Shown: positions 1 to 9,701 of the stretch, one piece after another
How the letters are laid out: every line of letters starts with the position of its first letter
How positions within the stretch are numbered: position 1 is the stretch's first letter
Notes under the pieces: model-generated
What the model was told of the DNA's origin: nothing
Databases searched by the model: none
What the model saw: only the letters and a program-made list of their open reading frames with translations
From: Streptomyces formicae
Lineage (GTDB): Bacteria > Actinomycetota > Actinomycetes > Streptomycetales > Streptomycetaceae
Reading direction: 5' to 3'
DNA: 64,000 bases
Assembly: GCF_022647665.1 (NCBI RefSeq)
Contig: NZ_CP071872.1
Coordinates: 4,278,001-4,342,000 of the forward strand
Made by a program: the position numbers and the translations under genes

Positions 1-768
1 CGCGAACGCGCGGGCGCCCTCCTTCGCGTCGGCGGTGTCGAAGACCGGCCAGCCGCGCTTGAGTTCGGCGGCCAGCCCTTCGGTCTCCGTCATCTCCGCG
101 GTCTCGTAGACGGACGCCTTCACCGCCTCCACCGCCAGTGGGCCGCAGGCGTTGATCTGCTCGGCGATGGCCAGGGCCTTCTCCAGGGCGGTGCCGTCGG
201 GGACGACGTGGCCGACGAGGCCGATGCGTTCGGCTTCGGCGGCGGTGTACGGGCGGCCGGTGAGCAGCATTTCGAGGGCGTGGGTGCGAGGGATCTGCCG
301 CTGGAGACGCACGGTCGAGCCGCCGATGGGGAAGAGTCCGCGCTTGACCTCGAAGAGTCCGAAGGTGGCGCTCGCGCCCGCGACGCGGATGTCGGTGCCC
401 TGGAGGATCTCGGTGCCGCCCGCCACGCAGTGGCCTTCGACGGCGGCGACGACGGGTTTGCGCGGGCGGTGGTGGCGCAGCATCGCCTTCCAGTGCAGAT
501 CGGGGTCGGCCTTCAGCCGGTCGCGGTACTGCTCGCCCTCCATCCCCTTGCCCGCCAGCGCCTTGAGGTCCATCCCTGCGCAGAACGACCCGCCCGCTCC
601 GGTGAGGACGACGGAGCGGATGCCGTCGTCCGCGTCGGCCTCGAGCCAGCCGTCGTGGAGTCCGACGAGCATCGGCAGCGACAGTGCGTTCTTCGCCTCC
701 GCCCTGTTGAGGGTGAGCACCAGCGTGGCGCCTTCGCGCTGCACGGTGAGGTGTTCCGTACCAGCCAT
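1..768 (-). CDS. Enoyl-CoA hydratase/isomerase (crotonase), 3' end outside window
   Basis: The frame reads from an ATG at 768 to base 1 without a stop (256 codons). Crotonases are about 255-270 residues, so only the last dozen or so residues are missing. Residues near 60 (GSFCAGMDL) and near 105 (CVAGGTEI) form the two oxyanion-hole segments of the fold, which hydrate or isomerise acyl-CoA thioesters in the cytoplasm. The gene diverges from an acyl-CoA synthetase starting near 953, and the pair would activate and then hydrate an acyl chain. The 184-bp divergent promoter carries two palindromes (799-812 and 840-856). The family is clear from sequence; the substrate is not. Confidence 0.9.
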   Translation of the reverse strand, partial: MAGTEHLTVQREGATLVLTLNRAEAKNALSLPMLVGLHDGWLEADADDGIRSVVLTGAGGSFCAGMDLKALAGKGMEGEQYRDRLKADPDLHWKAMLRHHRPRKPVVAAVEGHCVAGGTEILQGTDIRVAGASATFGLFEVKRGLFPIGGSTVRLQRQIPRTHALEMLLTGRPYTAAEAERIGLVGHVVPDGTALEKALAIAEQINACGPLAVEAVKASVYETAEMTETEGLAAELKRGWPVFDTADAKEGARAFA

Positions 769-798
769 GACCGTCCTCCCGCCTCCCGTCCGCGTACC

Positions 799-812
799 TG
801 GAACAGGTTGCA
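799..812. promoter_or_regulatory. KstR-type palindrome upstream of crotonase
   Basis: TGGAACAGGTTGCA fits TNNAACNNGTTNNA, the consensus published for the TetR-family repressor KstR. It lies 31-44 bp upstream of the crotonase ATG. Two further matches occur in this window, at 36337-36350 and 51952-51965, both upstream of beta-oxidation genes, and all three share the right half GTTGCA. Binding by a KstR-like or other TetR protein is inference; no regulator of this type is encoded in the window. Confidence 0.45.
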
Positions 813-836
813 GGAGCCCTGGGCCCAGTTCAATAG

Positions 837-863
837 TTTTCTGACACACAGTCAGATTTCTTG
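837..863. promoter_or_regulatory. Inverted-repeat operator shared with the 26.8-kb promoter
   Basis: TCTGAC and GTCAGA form a perfect inverted repeat with a 5-bp spacer (840-856), set in an AT-rich context: TTTTCTGA, seven bases, TCAGATT, then CTTG. Nearly the same arrangement recurs at 26794-26819, upstream of the nitronate monooxygenase/acyl-CoA synthetase operon. The symmetry and conservation suggest an operator for one repressor controlling both. It lies 90-116 bp upstream of the acyl-CoA synthetase start. Confidence 0.5.
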
Positions 864-952
864 TGCGGGACCCCTTCCCAGTTGTGGGCGGCGGCGCTCT
901 AATGACCGCTCCGAGGCGTTGTGCCGTGCGGGCCGGACCGGGGTCAGGAGGA

Positions 953-2581
953 ATGGTGGAGTACAACCTTGCCGACCTGTTCGAGTCGGTCGTGGACGTG
1001 GTCCCGGACCGCGAGGCGCTCGCGTACGCGGACCATCCCGGTACGGGTGCGGAACGCCGGCTCACGTACGCGGAGCTGGACGCCGCCGCGAACCGGATCG
1101 CGCACCATCTCGTCGCCGCCGGGCTGAAGCCGGGCGAGCACCTCGGGCTGCATCTCTACAACGGTGTCGAGTATCTGCAGACGGTCCTCGCCTGCGTGAA
1201 GGCGCGCCTCGTTCCGGTCAACGTCAACTACCGCTACGTGGCAGACGAGCTGGTCTACCTCTACCGCGACGCGGATCTCGCCGCTCTCGTCTTCGACGCC
1301 GAGTTCACCGAGCGGGTCGCGGCGGCGCTGCCGCAGACGGAGAAGCTGCGGCATCTCGTACGGGTGGGGACGCCGCCCGAGGGTGCACCGTCGCTCGACG
1401 ACTGCACGGCCTTCGCGGAAGCGGAGGCGGCGGGCTCGCCGGAGCGCGGTTTCGCGCCACGCTCGGCGGACGACCAGTTCATCATCTACACGGGCGGCAC
1501 GACCGGCATGCCCAAGGGCGTGATGTGGCGGCAGGAGGACCTCTTCTTCGCGGCACTCGGCGGGGGCGCGCCGACCGGGGAGCCGGTGAAGCGGCCCGAG
1601 GAGCTCGCCGAGCGGGTGGCGGCGGGCGGCGACGGCATCACCTTCTTCCCCACTCCCCCGCTGATGCACGGCACATCGACGCTGACGGCGTTCATCGGCT
1701 TCAACTTCGGCCAGCGAGTGGTACTGCACCGCAAGTACGTGCCGGAGGAGGTGCTGCGGACGATCGAACGGGAGCGGGTGACGTCGGTCTCGCTGGTCGG
1801 CGATGCGATGCTGCGACCGCTGATCGACGCGCTGAACGGGCCGCTGAAGGGCACGGACCTGTCGTCGCTGTTCAGTGTGTCGTCGTCCGGCGCGATCATG
1901 TCCGAGACGGTGCGGGACCAGTTCAGGGCGCTCGCGCCCAAGGTGATGGTGCTGGACAACTTCGGTTCGTCGGAGTCCGGTTTCAACGGCACGGCGACGG
2001 ACGACTCGGGCCAGGACAGGGGCTTCAGGCTGCGCGTCAACGCCCGTACGCAGGTGGTCGACCCGGTCACGTACGAGCCGGTCGGCGTCGGTGAGCCGGG
2101 ACGCATCGCCCAGCGGGGCCATGTGCCGCTCGGCTACTACAACGATCCGCGCAAGACGGCCGAGACCTTCTTCACGAAGGGCGACGAGCGGTGGGTACTG
2201 CTCGGTGACATGGCGACGGTCGACGAGGAGGGCATCGTCACCGTGCTCGGGCGCGGCTCGCAGTGCATCAACACGGGCGGCGAGAAGGTCTACCCGGAGG
2301 AGGTCGAGCAGGCGCTCAAGGCCCATCCGGACGTGTACGACGCGCTGGTGGCGGGGGTGCCCGACGCGACGTGGGGCAACCATGTGGCGGCGGTCGTACA
2401 GCTGCGGGAGGGGGCCGGGCCGCTGGACCTGGAGCGTGTGCAGGAGCACTGCCGCGCCAGGCTCGCCGGCTACAAGATCCCGCGCCAGCTCGTGATCGCG
2501 CCGGCGATCCAGCGCTCGCCGAGCGGCAAGGCCGACTACCGGTGGGCGCGGGCGGTGGCGACGGAGGCGGACGGGCGGTAG
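953..2581 (+). CDS. Acyl-CoA synthetase (AMP-forming, FadD-like)
   Basis: ANL-superfamily ligase that activates a carboxylic acid to acyl-AMP and then acyl-CoA. About 542 residues, the usual length. The P-loop YTGGTTGMPKG lies near residue 182. The A8 hinge region (GRGSQCINTGGEKVYPEEVEQ) is near 437 and the C-terminal catalytic lysine lies in SPSGKADY. AGGAGG at 946-951 sits one base before the ATG at 953 and four before the GTG at 956, so either may be the start. The frame is open further upstream, but that stretch contains the promoter palindromes. It diverges from the crotonase. The substrate is not evident; a medium- or long-chain or branched acid is likely. Confidence 0.92.
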   Translation: MVEYNLADLFESVVDVVPDREALAYADHPGTGAERRLTYAELDAAANRIAHHLVAAGLKPGEHLGLHLYNGVEYLQTVLACVKARLVPVNVNYRYVADELVYLYRDADLAALVFDAEFTERVAAALPQTEKLRHLVRVGTPPEGAPSLDDCTAFAEAEAAGSPERGFAPRSADDQFIIYTGGTTGMPKGVMWRQEDLFFAALGGGAPTGEPVKRPEELAERVAAGGDGITFFPTPPLMHGTSTLTAFIGFNFGQRVVLHRKYVPEEVLRTIERERVTSVSLVGDAMLRPLIDALNGPLKGTDLSSLFSVSSSGAIMSETVRDQFRALAPKVMVLDNFGSSESGFNGTATDDSGQDRGFRLRVNARTQVVDPVTYEPVGVGEPGRIAQRGHVPLGYYNDPRKTAETFFTKGDERWVLLGDMATVDEEGIVTVLGRGSQCINTGGEKVYPEEVEQALKAHPDVYDALVAGVPDATWGNHVAAVVQLREGAGPLDLERVQEHCRARLAGYKIPRQLVIAPAIQRSPSGKADYRWARAVATEADGR

Positions 2582-2739
2582 GGGCTTCCATGCGGAGGCG
2601 GTGGGCGGGCCGGCAGCTGGGCCTCGGTCACAACGGACCCTTGTGTCACGTGCGTTGAGCAGCCACGTGGGTTGAGCAGAACGGTGCGGGCCTACGTATT
2701 CCCCGGCGGGCAGCAGCCAGCCACCTCCGGAGGATCCCC

Positions 2740-4050
2740 ATGGCCGAAGCCGGCAGCAATGTCACCGAGCTCTTCCGCGCCTCCACGGCGCACAGTCCCT
2801 CGTACGCGTCGCTGAGCCGGGTGGCAGGGGACGCACGGTCCATCGTCGACTTCTGCATCCCGTGCAATCCGTACTTCCCGACGCCCGAGATGTTCGAGGA
2901 ACTGGGCGAGCGGCTGCGGGAGATCCTCACCTACTACCCGAGCAGCGCGGACACGATCACGGCCGAGCTGTGCTCGGTCCTCGGGCTCAACCCGCAGACC
3001 GTCGCGATGGGCAACGGCTCGACCGAGCTGATCACCTGGATCGACCATCTGCTGGTGCGGGAGTCGCTGGCCGTGCCGGTGCCGACGTTCGGGCGGTGGA
3101 CCGACCAGCCGATGGAGACGGGCAAGCGGGTCGACATGTTCCCGCTGCCGGAGTCCCACGGCTTCGCTCTCGACCCGGCCTCGTTCGTGGAGTTCGTACG
3201 GGCACGGGGGTCGCGGACGGCCGTCATCTGCAACCCGAACAACCCGGACGGCGGCCTGCTGCCGCGCCACGGGGTCCTCGCGCTCCTGGACCAGCTCCAG
3301 GATCTGGAGCTGGTCGTCGTGGACGAGTCCTTCCTGGAGTTCGCCGACGCGGAGGCGGACTCCAGTGTGATCGCGGACGCCGTACTGCGCCCGAACACGA
3401 TCGTGCTGCGCAGCCTCGGCAAGAACTTCGGGCTGCACGGCGTGCGCTTCGGCTATCTCGTCGCCAATCCGGGGCTCGCGGGGAAGGTGCGGGCGGCGCT
3501 GCCGAAGTGGAACCTCAACTCCTTCGCGGAGACCGTGGTGTTCATGCTGAAGGAGCACCGGTTGGAGTACGCGCACAGCCTGCGGCTGGTGCAGCGCGAC
3601 CGGCAGGAGATGATCTGGCATCTGGGCCGGCTGCCGGGGCTGACGGTCTACCCCTCGCAGGGCAACTTCGTGTACGTGCGGCTCCCGGAGGGGGTCGACG
3701 GGGCGGCGCTGCGCGACCGGCTGCTGGAGGAGCAGGGGGTGCTGGTCCGCGAGTGCGGGAACAAGATCGGCAGCTCCAGCCGGTATCTGCGGCTGGTGGT
3801 GCGGCCGCAGATGGATGTGCAGCGGCTGGTGGCGGGGCTTGAGCGCACGCTGTACGCGGCGCCGCCGGGCATCGCCCCCGGCCCGGCCCCGCAGACACCC
3901 GGCCCCATGCCGGCCCACGTCCTGCCGTACGCCTCGGGGACGGCGGCGGTGGACCGGCTGATACGGGGGCCTAGTGAGCTGGTTCGGAGATGCGTGAGCA
4001 GTAGCGGCAGATTCGGTCGAGGATCTGGTCGGCGGTCTTGGTCCATGTGA
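2740..4050 (+). CDS. Class I/II PLP aminotransferase (histidinol-phosphate aminotransferase-like), 3' end altered by IS
   Basis: Fold-type I aminotransferase related to HisC. Visible are the substrate loop CNPNNPDGG (about residue 165), VVDESFLEF (about 200) and the PLP lysine in RSLGKNFGLHGVRFGY (about 228). GGAGG at 2727-2731 precedes the ATG. The core domain ends near residue 375 (GLERTLYAA) and a Pro/Ala-rich tail follows. The IS630-type element begins at 3974, so the last 26 codons up to the stop at 4050 come from the element. The catalytic core is intact and the protein may still work, but its native C-terminus is lost. A separate role from histidine synthesis is likely, as no his genes are nearby. 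Confidence 0.85.
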   Translation: MAEAGSNVTELFRASTAHSPSYASLSRVAGDARSIVDFCIPCNPYFPTPEMFEELGERLREILTYYPSSADTITAELCSVLGLNPQTVAMGNGSTELITWIDHLLVRESLAVPVPTFGRWTDQPMETGKRVDMFPLPESHGFALDPASFVEFVRARGSRTAVICNPNNPDGGLLPRHGVLALLDQLQDLELVVVDESFLEFADAEADSSVIADAVLRPNTIVLRSLGKNFGLHGVRFGYLVANPGLAGKVRAALPKWNLNSFAETVVFMLKEHRLEYAHSLRLVQRDRQEMIWHLGRLPGLTVYPSQGNFVYVRLPEGVDGAALRDRLLEEQGVLVRECGNKIGSSSRYLRLVVRPQMDVQRLVAGLERTLYAAPPGIAPGPAPQTPGPMPAHVLPYASGTAAVDRLIRGPSELVRRCVSSSGRFGRGSGRRSWSM

Positions 4051-5133
4051 AGGGCCGGGCACTGTTGTTCCAGACCTTGATCCAGTTCTCGAGTGCGGCC
4101 TTGAGGCCGTCGAGGGAGCAGAACACGCCGCGTTCGAGGCAGCGTCGTTCCAGCTCGGCGAACCACCGCTCGATCTGGTTGATCCATGACGAGTACGTGG
4201 GGGTGAAGTGGAGCTGGAAGCGGGGATGTGCGAGCAGCCACTTGTGCACCACGGGTGCCTTGTGGGCGGAGAGGTTGTCGCAGATCACGTGGACCGCCAG
4301 GCCCGGATCGGTCTGGTGGTCGATTTCGTCGAGGAAGTCTCGGAAGTCCACAGCCCGGTGCTGCGCGGAAAGCTTGCCGATCACCTTCCCCGTCGCGGTG
4401 TTCAAGGCGGCGAACAGGTCGACGGTGCCGTGGCGGACGTAGTCGAAACTGCGCCGCTCGGGGACCCCGGGCAGCATCGGCAGCACCGGCGCGGCGCGGT
4501 CCGCTCCAGCGCCTGGATCTGAGGCTTCTCGTCCACCGCGAACACCGCCGCGTTTGCCGGCGGCGCGAGGTAGAGGCCGACGACGTCACGGATCTTGTCG
4601 ATCATCAGCGGGTCCGGTGAGATCTCGAAGGTCTCGGTCCGCCAGGGCTGGAGGCCGAAGGCATGCCAGATCCTCAGCACGCTGGCGGGCGAGATGCCCA
4701 CGACCTTGGCCAGCTCCCGCTTTGACCAGTGTGTGGCGCCCTCGGGAACCTCTTCAAGGGTGCGCACCACCACCTCCTCCACCTGTGCATCGGTGATGGT
4801 GCGCGGCACCCCGGGTCGTGGTTCGTCGGCCAGTCCGTCGAGCCGGCCGCGCAGGAACCTCGCCCGCCAGCGGCTCACGGTCATCCGGTTGACCCCCAGC
4901 CGCCCCGCGACGGCCATGTTGCTCCCGCCGTCCGCGCAGGCCAGCACAATCCGCGCCCGCAAGGCCAAGCCCTGCGCAGTCGTGCGGCGCTTCGCCCAGC
5001 CCTGCAACGTCACTCGCTCAACGCTCGATAAGACCAGCGGCTCCAGCCTGTTGTCACCCATGCCTTCCAGCAGAGCGCAGGCCACCAGCCCCGTCACCAC
5101 CAAAGCCATGATCTGAAACGGAACACGACTCAC
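3971..5133 (-). pseudogene. IS630-family transposase, two overlapping frames
   Basis: The first frame (5133 down to 4402) holds the N-terminal helix-turn-helix region (MAVAGRLGVNRMTVSRWRARF) and the first catalytic Asp in FAVDEKPQIQALERTAP. The second frame (4486 down to 3971) supplies the second Asp (HVICDNLSAHKAP) and the Glu region (TPTYSSWINQIERWF). A four-base excess (CGCC repeated) near 4488-4497 shifts the frame between them. A -1 ribosomal shift would rejoin the DDE domain with two added residues, a device some IS630 members use; a plain inactivating duplication is at least as likely. The stop TAG at 3971-3973 lies outside the element and includes the flanking target TA. Start is GTG 5133 or an internal ATG at 5109. 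Confidence 0.85.
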
Positions 5134-5164
5134 GTGGCAACGCCAGAACTCAAAACCGGATCAC
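3974..5164 (-). mobile_element. IS630-family insertion sequence, about 1.19 kb
   Basis: The ends are GTGAGCTGGTT at 3974 and, inverted, GTGATCCGGTT at 5164: an imperfect terminal repeat matching at 9 of 11 positions. Each end is flanked by TA (3972-3973 and 5165-5166), inside CTAG-like contexts. This is the target duplication expected of the IS630/Tc1-mariner superfamily. The element carries one transposase on the minus strand, split by a frameshift. It landed at the 3' end of the aminotransferase gene. Confidence 0.88.
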
Positions 5165-5217
5165 TAGGGAGTGTCTGACACGGCCCAGCGGCTCGCGGAC
5201 GGTGGAGCCGGTGCGGG

Positions 5218-5267
5218 CCGGGGTGGGCCGGGGTGGGCCGGGGTGGGCCGGGGTGGGCCGGGGTGGG
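5218..5267. repeat. Five exact tandem copies of a 10-bp unit
   Basis: CCGGGGTGGG is repeated five times without change between the IS630 element and the subtilase gene. The G-runs on the plus strand could form a G-quadruplex. The rest of the 263-bp gap (5167-5429) holds no gene I can support. Confidence 0.9.
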
Positions 5268-5429
5268 CTGCGTGCCCGGCTTCCGTGTGGACGGGTGGCG
5301 GTCTTGTGCCACGGCGGGTATTCGCCTCCCTGATCGCTGGTGCGGCGTCAACTCCTGGCTGTGAATGGGGCATCGGCAGCGCCGGCGGCGGTGCCCGTTC
5401 ACCGCTCACTCAGGGAGTTGGTACAAGGG

Positions 5430-8400
5430 ATGAGATCCAGATCGAGAACCGTGGCCGTCGTGGCGGCCACCACGGTGGCGCTGCTGGCCACCGGGCTGCC
5501 CGCGGCGGCCGCGCCGGACTCCGGCCCCGCGGCCGCCCGTCCGGCGGCCCCGACGGGCGCCGCGCCCGCGCAGCACACCGTCACGCTGGTCAGCGGGGAC
5601 CGGGTCGCCTTCACCGGCAGCGGGGCGGCCTGCAGGTGAGCGGGGTCACCCCGGGCAGGGGCCGCGAGCACATCGCGTTCACCCGGGCCCGGGCCGACGG
5701 CCACGAGTACGTCATCCCCGTCGACGCCACCCAGGCCCTGGCCGACGGCCGGGTGGACCGGCAGCTGTTCGACGTCACGGCGCTCGCCTCGCAGGGGTAC
5801 GACGACGCAGCCCGCGCCGACATCCCGCTGATCACCACGGCGCAGGCCGGTCCGGCACTGCGCGGCTCGACGCAACAGGAGGCGTACCCGGCGCTCGGGC
5901 TGGCGGCCCGTTCGGTGCCCAAGTCCGAGGCGGCGGCGGCCTGGCAGGGCTTCCTCGCCCGCAAGGCGACCCGCGGTGCCGCGCCCGGCAAGCTGTGGCT
6001 GGACGCCAGGGTCGAGGCGAGCCTGGACCGCTCCGTCGCCCTGACCGGCGCACCGGCCGCCTGGCGCGACGGCCTCGACGGCGCGGGTGTGAAGGTCGCG
6101 GTGCTCGACACCGGCTACGACCCGGCCCACCCGGACCTGAAGGGCAAGGTCGCCGCCGAGAAGAACTTCACCTGGGACGAGAACACCACCGACCTCAACG
6201 GCCACGGCACGCACGTCGCCTCCACCGTCGCCGGCAGCGGTGCCGCGTCCAAGGGCCGCTACAAGGGCGTGGCGCCCGGCGCGGAGCTGCTCATCGGCAA
6301 GGTGCTCGACGCGGGCGGCTCCGGCACGTTCAGCGGGATCCTGGAAGGCATGGAGTGGGCGTCGGCCCAGGGCGCCGACATCGTCTCCATGAGCCTCGGC
6401 TCCAGCCTGCCGAGCGACGGCAGCGATCCGCTCTCGCAGGCGGTGGAGACCTTGTCCGCCGACGGCGGCCCGCTGTTCGTCGTCGCCGCAGGCAACGACG
6501 GCGCGCCGCGCACCATCGGCTCGCCCGCCGCCGCGCCGAGCGCGCTGACGGTCGGCTCGGTCACCAAGGACGGCGCGATGTCCTCGTTCTCCTCGCGCGG
6601 CCCGGCCGTGGCCGACGGCGGCGTCAAGCCCGAGATCACCGCGCCCGGCAGCGCCATCACCGCCGCCCGTGCCGCGGGCACCCTCGACGACGCCGCGGAC
6701 AGCGAGTTCTACGCGACGATCAGCGGCACCTCCATGGCGACCCCGCACGTCTCGGGTGCGGCCGCGATCCTCAAGCAGCGGCACCCCGACTGGGACGCCC
6801 GGCAGCTCAAGGCGGCGCTGGTCGCCTCAGCCGACCCGGTCGACGGCGCCGGCGTGTACGACCAGGGCGCGGGCAGCGTGGACGTGCCCGGCGCGCTGAC
6901 CGCCCGTGTCACCGCGTCGCCCGCCGCGGTCTCGGCCGAGCTGGCGTGGCCGTACACCGGTACTCCGACCCGTACCGTCACCTACCGCAACGGCGGCGCC
7001 AAGGACGTGCGGCTGAGCCTCTCGCTCGACGGCAGGGCCCCGGTCTCGCTCGCCGCGCGGCAGCTGACCGTCCCGGCGGGCGGCGCCGCGACGGCGACCG
7101 TGCGGATCGACACGGACCGGGCGTCCGCCGGTGCGCACAGCGCCTGGATCACCGCGCGCGGCAGCGACGGCAGCACGGTGCGGACCCCCGTCGGCGTCGA
7201 CGCGGAGGGCCCGAGCGCCACGCTCACCCTCGAACCGGCCGGTCAGCGGCCCGGTGTCGAGGCGGCGTACACCAACCTGGTGGTGCAGAACGAGAAGACC
7301 GGCGAGGCGCAGCTCGTCGGCCTCACCACCGGCCCGGAGGAGCTGCGGCTGCCGGTCGGCGACTACCGGGTCTTCGGCGGCGTGTGGGAGTACGACGCGC
7401 ACGGCCCCGTGACGTCCCTCATGGTCGCCCGGCGCGTCTCGCTCACGGCCGACCGCACCGTCGCGACCGACGTGTCCGGGGCGAAGCCGGTCACGTCGGG
7501 CATCGACGACCCGGACATGCGGCTCAACCAGCAGGGCTCGGCCACCGGTATCGTCTCGGCGGCCGGCGGCGCGGGCGCACCGGTCGGGCTCGCCGCTCCG
7601 CTCTACAACGGCGCGTACCGGTCGTACACGGTCGGCAGCGCCCGGATTCCGGGGCTGACGTACTTCTCCGCCTCCTCCTGGGAGCAGCCCTACGTCCTCG
7701 CCACAACGGTCGGCGACGGAGCACCGGTCGACGTTCCCGTCCGGCTGGTGTCGTGGCAGCGGCTCGAGTGGGACCTGGAGAAGCAGGTGGTCGACGCGGG
7801 CAGCGGCGAGGACCTGTCCGGCCTGGAGCTGAAGGACCGGATCGTGCTGTTCGAGACGGGCTGGCCCGTCCCGTGGGAGGAGCAGGACCGGCGCTACGCG
7901 GCGATCAAGGCCCAGCAGCCGGCGGCGATCCTGATGTCCGGGTACGCGTCGTTCGACGTGGCCGACCCACCACTGGGCATCGACGCCCACGGTGTGGCGC
8001 TGCTGCGCGAACGGCTCGCCAAGGGCGAGGTGACCCTGCGGATCAAGGGCGAACGCAACGGCGAGCGCACCTACTTCACCTTCCACACGCACGACGACGG
8101 GGTGCCGGCCGGTGCGCACTGGCAGGACCGGCGGCGCGATCTGGCCCGTGTGGAGCACAGCTTCCGCACGACCGGCTACCCGAACGACCCGAAGGGGATC
8201 TACGGCTGGGTGACGCACCGGGGCCTGCGGCTGGCCCAGCAGTCGACGCTGTTCAAGGCGCCGCACCGGATGACGGCGTACTACACGCCGGACGTGCCGT
8301 GGACGACGGCCACGTTCGAGTACCTCATCGACGCCGACGGACCGCTCGGTGTGCAGTACTCGAACCCGACGGTCTACCGCAAGGGCCGCACGGTGAGCGA

Positions 8401-9139
8401 CAACTGGCTCACCGGCCCGTTCAACCCGTCGCTGTCGGTGACGGGCGCCGACGGGCGGGCGCAGGCGACCCGCGACGGGGACAAGCTGCGCCTCGCGCTG
8501 CCGATGTTCTCGGACGCGGCGGGGCACCAGTCCGATCCGGCGCGTGACCTGGAGTCGGGCGAGACGGTGCTGCGGGACGGCTCGGGCACGGTGCTGGCCC
8601 GCAACGACGAGCCGGGGCAGGGCGTCTTCGACGTGCCGGGCCGCGGGCAGTGGTACGAGCTGTCCTCGACGGCGCACCGCGACAACCCGGAGTGGTCCCT
8701 GGGCACGCATGTGACGGACGTGTGGCGCTTCCGTTCGGAGCACACGTCGAAGGAGCGGCCGCTGCCGCTGCTCGACACGCGGTACGACATGGCCGGTCTG
8801 GACGGTGACAACTCGGTGCCGGAGGACCGGGAGTTCACCTTCGGACTCGGCGTCGGCCGGCAGACGGGTGTGCACGGCGGCGCCGGTGTGGCGCGGGTGT
8901 CGGTGCAGTACTCGACGGACGACGGCGCCACATGGCGGGCCGCGGAGGTCTCCGGGCGCGACGGGGAACGGCGGGTGACGGTGCCGGCGATGAAGGCCGG
9001 CTGGGTCTCGCTCAAGGTGACCGCCGAGGACCGCTCGGGCGCTTCGCTCACCGAGACGGTGACGCGGGCCTACCGGGTGGGCTGCCCCGAGTACTGGTGC
9101 GCGTACGCACCGAGCTGGCCGCACTGGCCGGCCGGCTAG
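5430..9139 (+). pseudogene. Secreted S8 (subtilisin-like) serine protease, single frameshift after the signal peptide
   Basis: Large extracellular subtilase of about 1,236 residues. The ATG at 5430 opens a Sec signal peptide (SRTVAVVAATTVALLATGLPAAAAP). That frame stops at 5637-5639. The propeptide, protease and C-terminal domains continue one frame over through 9139. One more G in the GGGG run at 5622-5625 would restore a single frame. The triad is intact: Asp in VAVLDTGYDPAHPDL (codon 6107), His in NGHGTHVAS (6203), Ser in SGTSMATPHVSG (6731), with oxyanion Asn in VVAAGNDGAP. About 800 residues of beta-rich C-terminal sequence follow. A true one-base deletion, a sequencing error or phase variation would all look like this. 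An internal GTG at 5636 could be mis-called as the start, giving a protein without an export signal. Confidence 0.85.
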
Positions 9140-9147
9140 CCGGGGGC

Positions 9148-9172
9148 GGTGCGCCGGCGCCTCCGGCGCACC
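9148..9172. terminator. Hairpin terminator after the S8 protease
   Basis: GGTGCGCCGG and CCGGCGCACC pair perfectly over 10 bp around a 5-nt loop, 9 bp after the protease stop. There is no U-tract, as is usual in Streptomyces. Confidence 0.7.
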
Positions 9173-9176
9173 GACG

Positions 9177-9218
9177 CGGACACCGCGGGCCGCCCCGGAG
9201 GACGGCCCGCGGTGTCCG
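9177..9218. terminator. Second strong hairpin, 16-bp perfect stem
   Basis: Bases 9177-9192 and 9203-9218 are perfectly complementary (core CACCGCGGGCCG / CGGCCCGCGGTG) around a 10-nt loop. It lies directly behind the first hairpin, giving a tandem terminator. Confidence 0.75.
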
Positions 9219-9701
9219 GCCGCGGTGGTCGCCGGCCCGCAGGCGCTGTCCGACCACGGGCGCCCCGGTCTCCGGGTCTCCCGGGCTCGGGCGCTCGGGG
9301 GCTCGGGGCTCGGGCAAATCCGCCGCGCGACCGCCGCAGTGTGCGGCCGCGGTGATCGCCGGCCTGCAGACGTCAGACCGCGAAGTGCCCAACCGGCCGC
9401 ACTCACCGGCCACAGGCGACGCCCCGGGCTCCGGGGCTCCGGAGCCCGGGCGAACCCAACGTGCGGCCGCCGTGGTGTGCGGCCGTGGTCTCCCCGATGC
9501 GCGCCCCGCCGTGCCCGTCATGACGGGCCGTCCGACGGCCGTAGGGCGAGCAGAGGAGCGGCGGGACCACGGCCTCCTGGTCCGGGCTGTCGGCGCGGGC
9601 CAGGAGGCCGTCGCCCGCGTCGTCCGGCCACGCGGCGGCGCCGCAGGTCCGGGGCCTCTGCGGGTTTACGTGATCCGGCGCCGGGTGCCAGAGTCGGGGC
9701 C
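9219..9701. other. Non-coding interval with imperfect direct repeats
   Basis: No credible gene. A segment beginning GGCCGCGGTGGTCGCCGGCC at about 9218 recurs with substitutions at 9345 (GGCCGCGGTGATCGCCGGCC), 127 bp on, and a weaker third copy lies near 9470. Runs of GGGCTCGG lie between them. Long open frames here are by-products of the base composition. Confidence 0.5.

Noticed and set aside
208..2094. A 628-codon plus-strand frame over the crotonase and synthetase
   Set aside because: Low-complexity Arg/Gly/Ala translation, antisense or out of frame with two clear enzymes.
9048..9521. A 157-codon minus-strand frame after the protease
   Set aside because: It overlaps the protease 3' end, two terminator hairpins and repeats; no domain or ribosome site.
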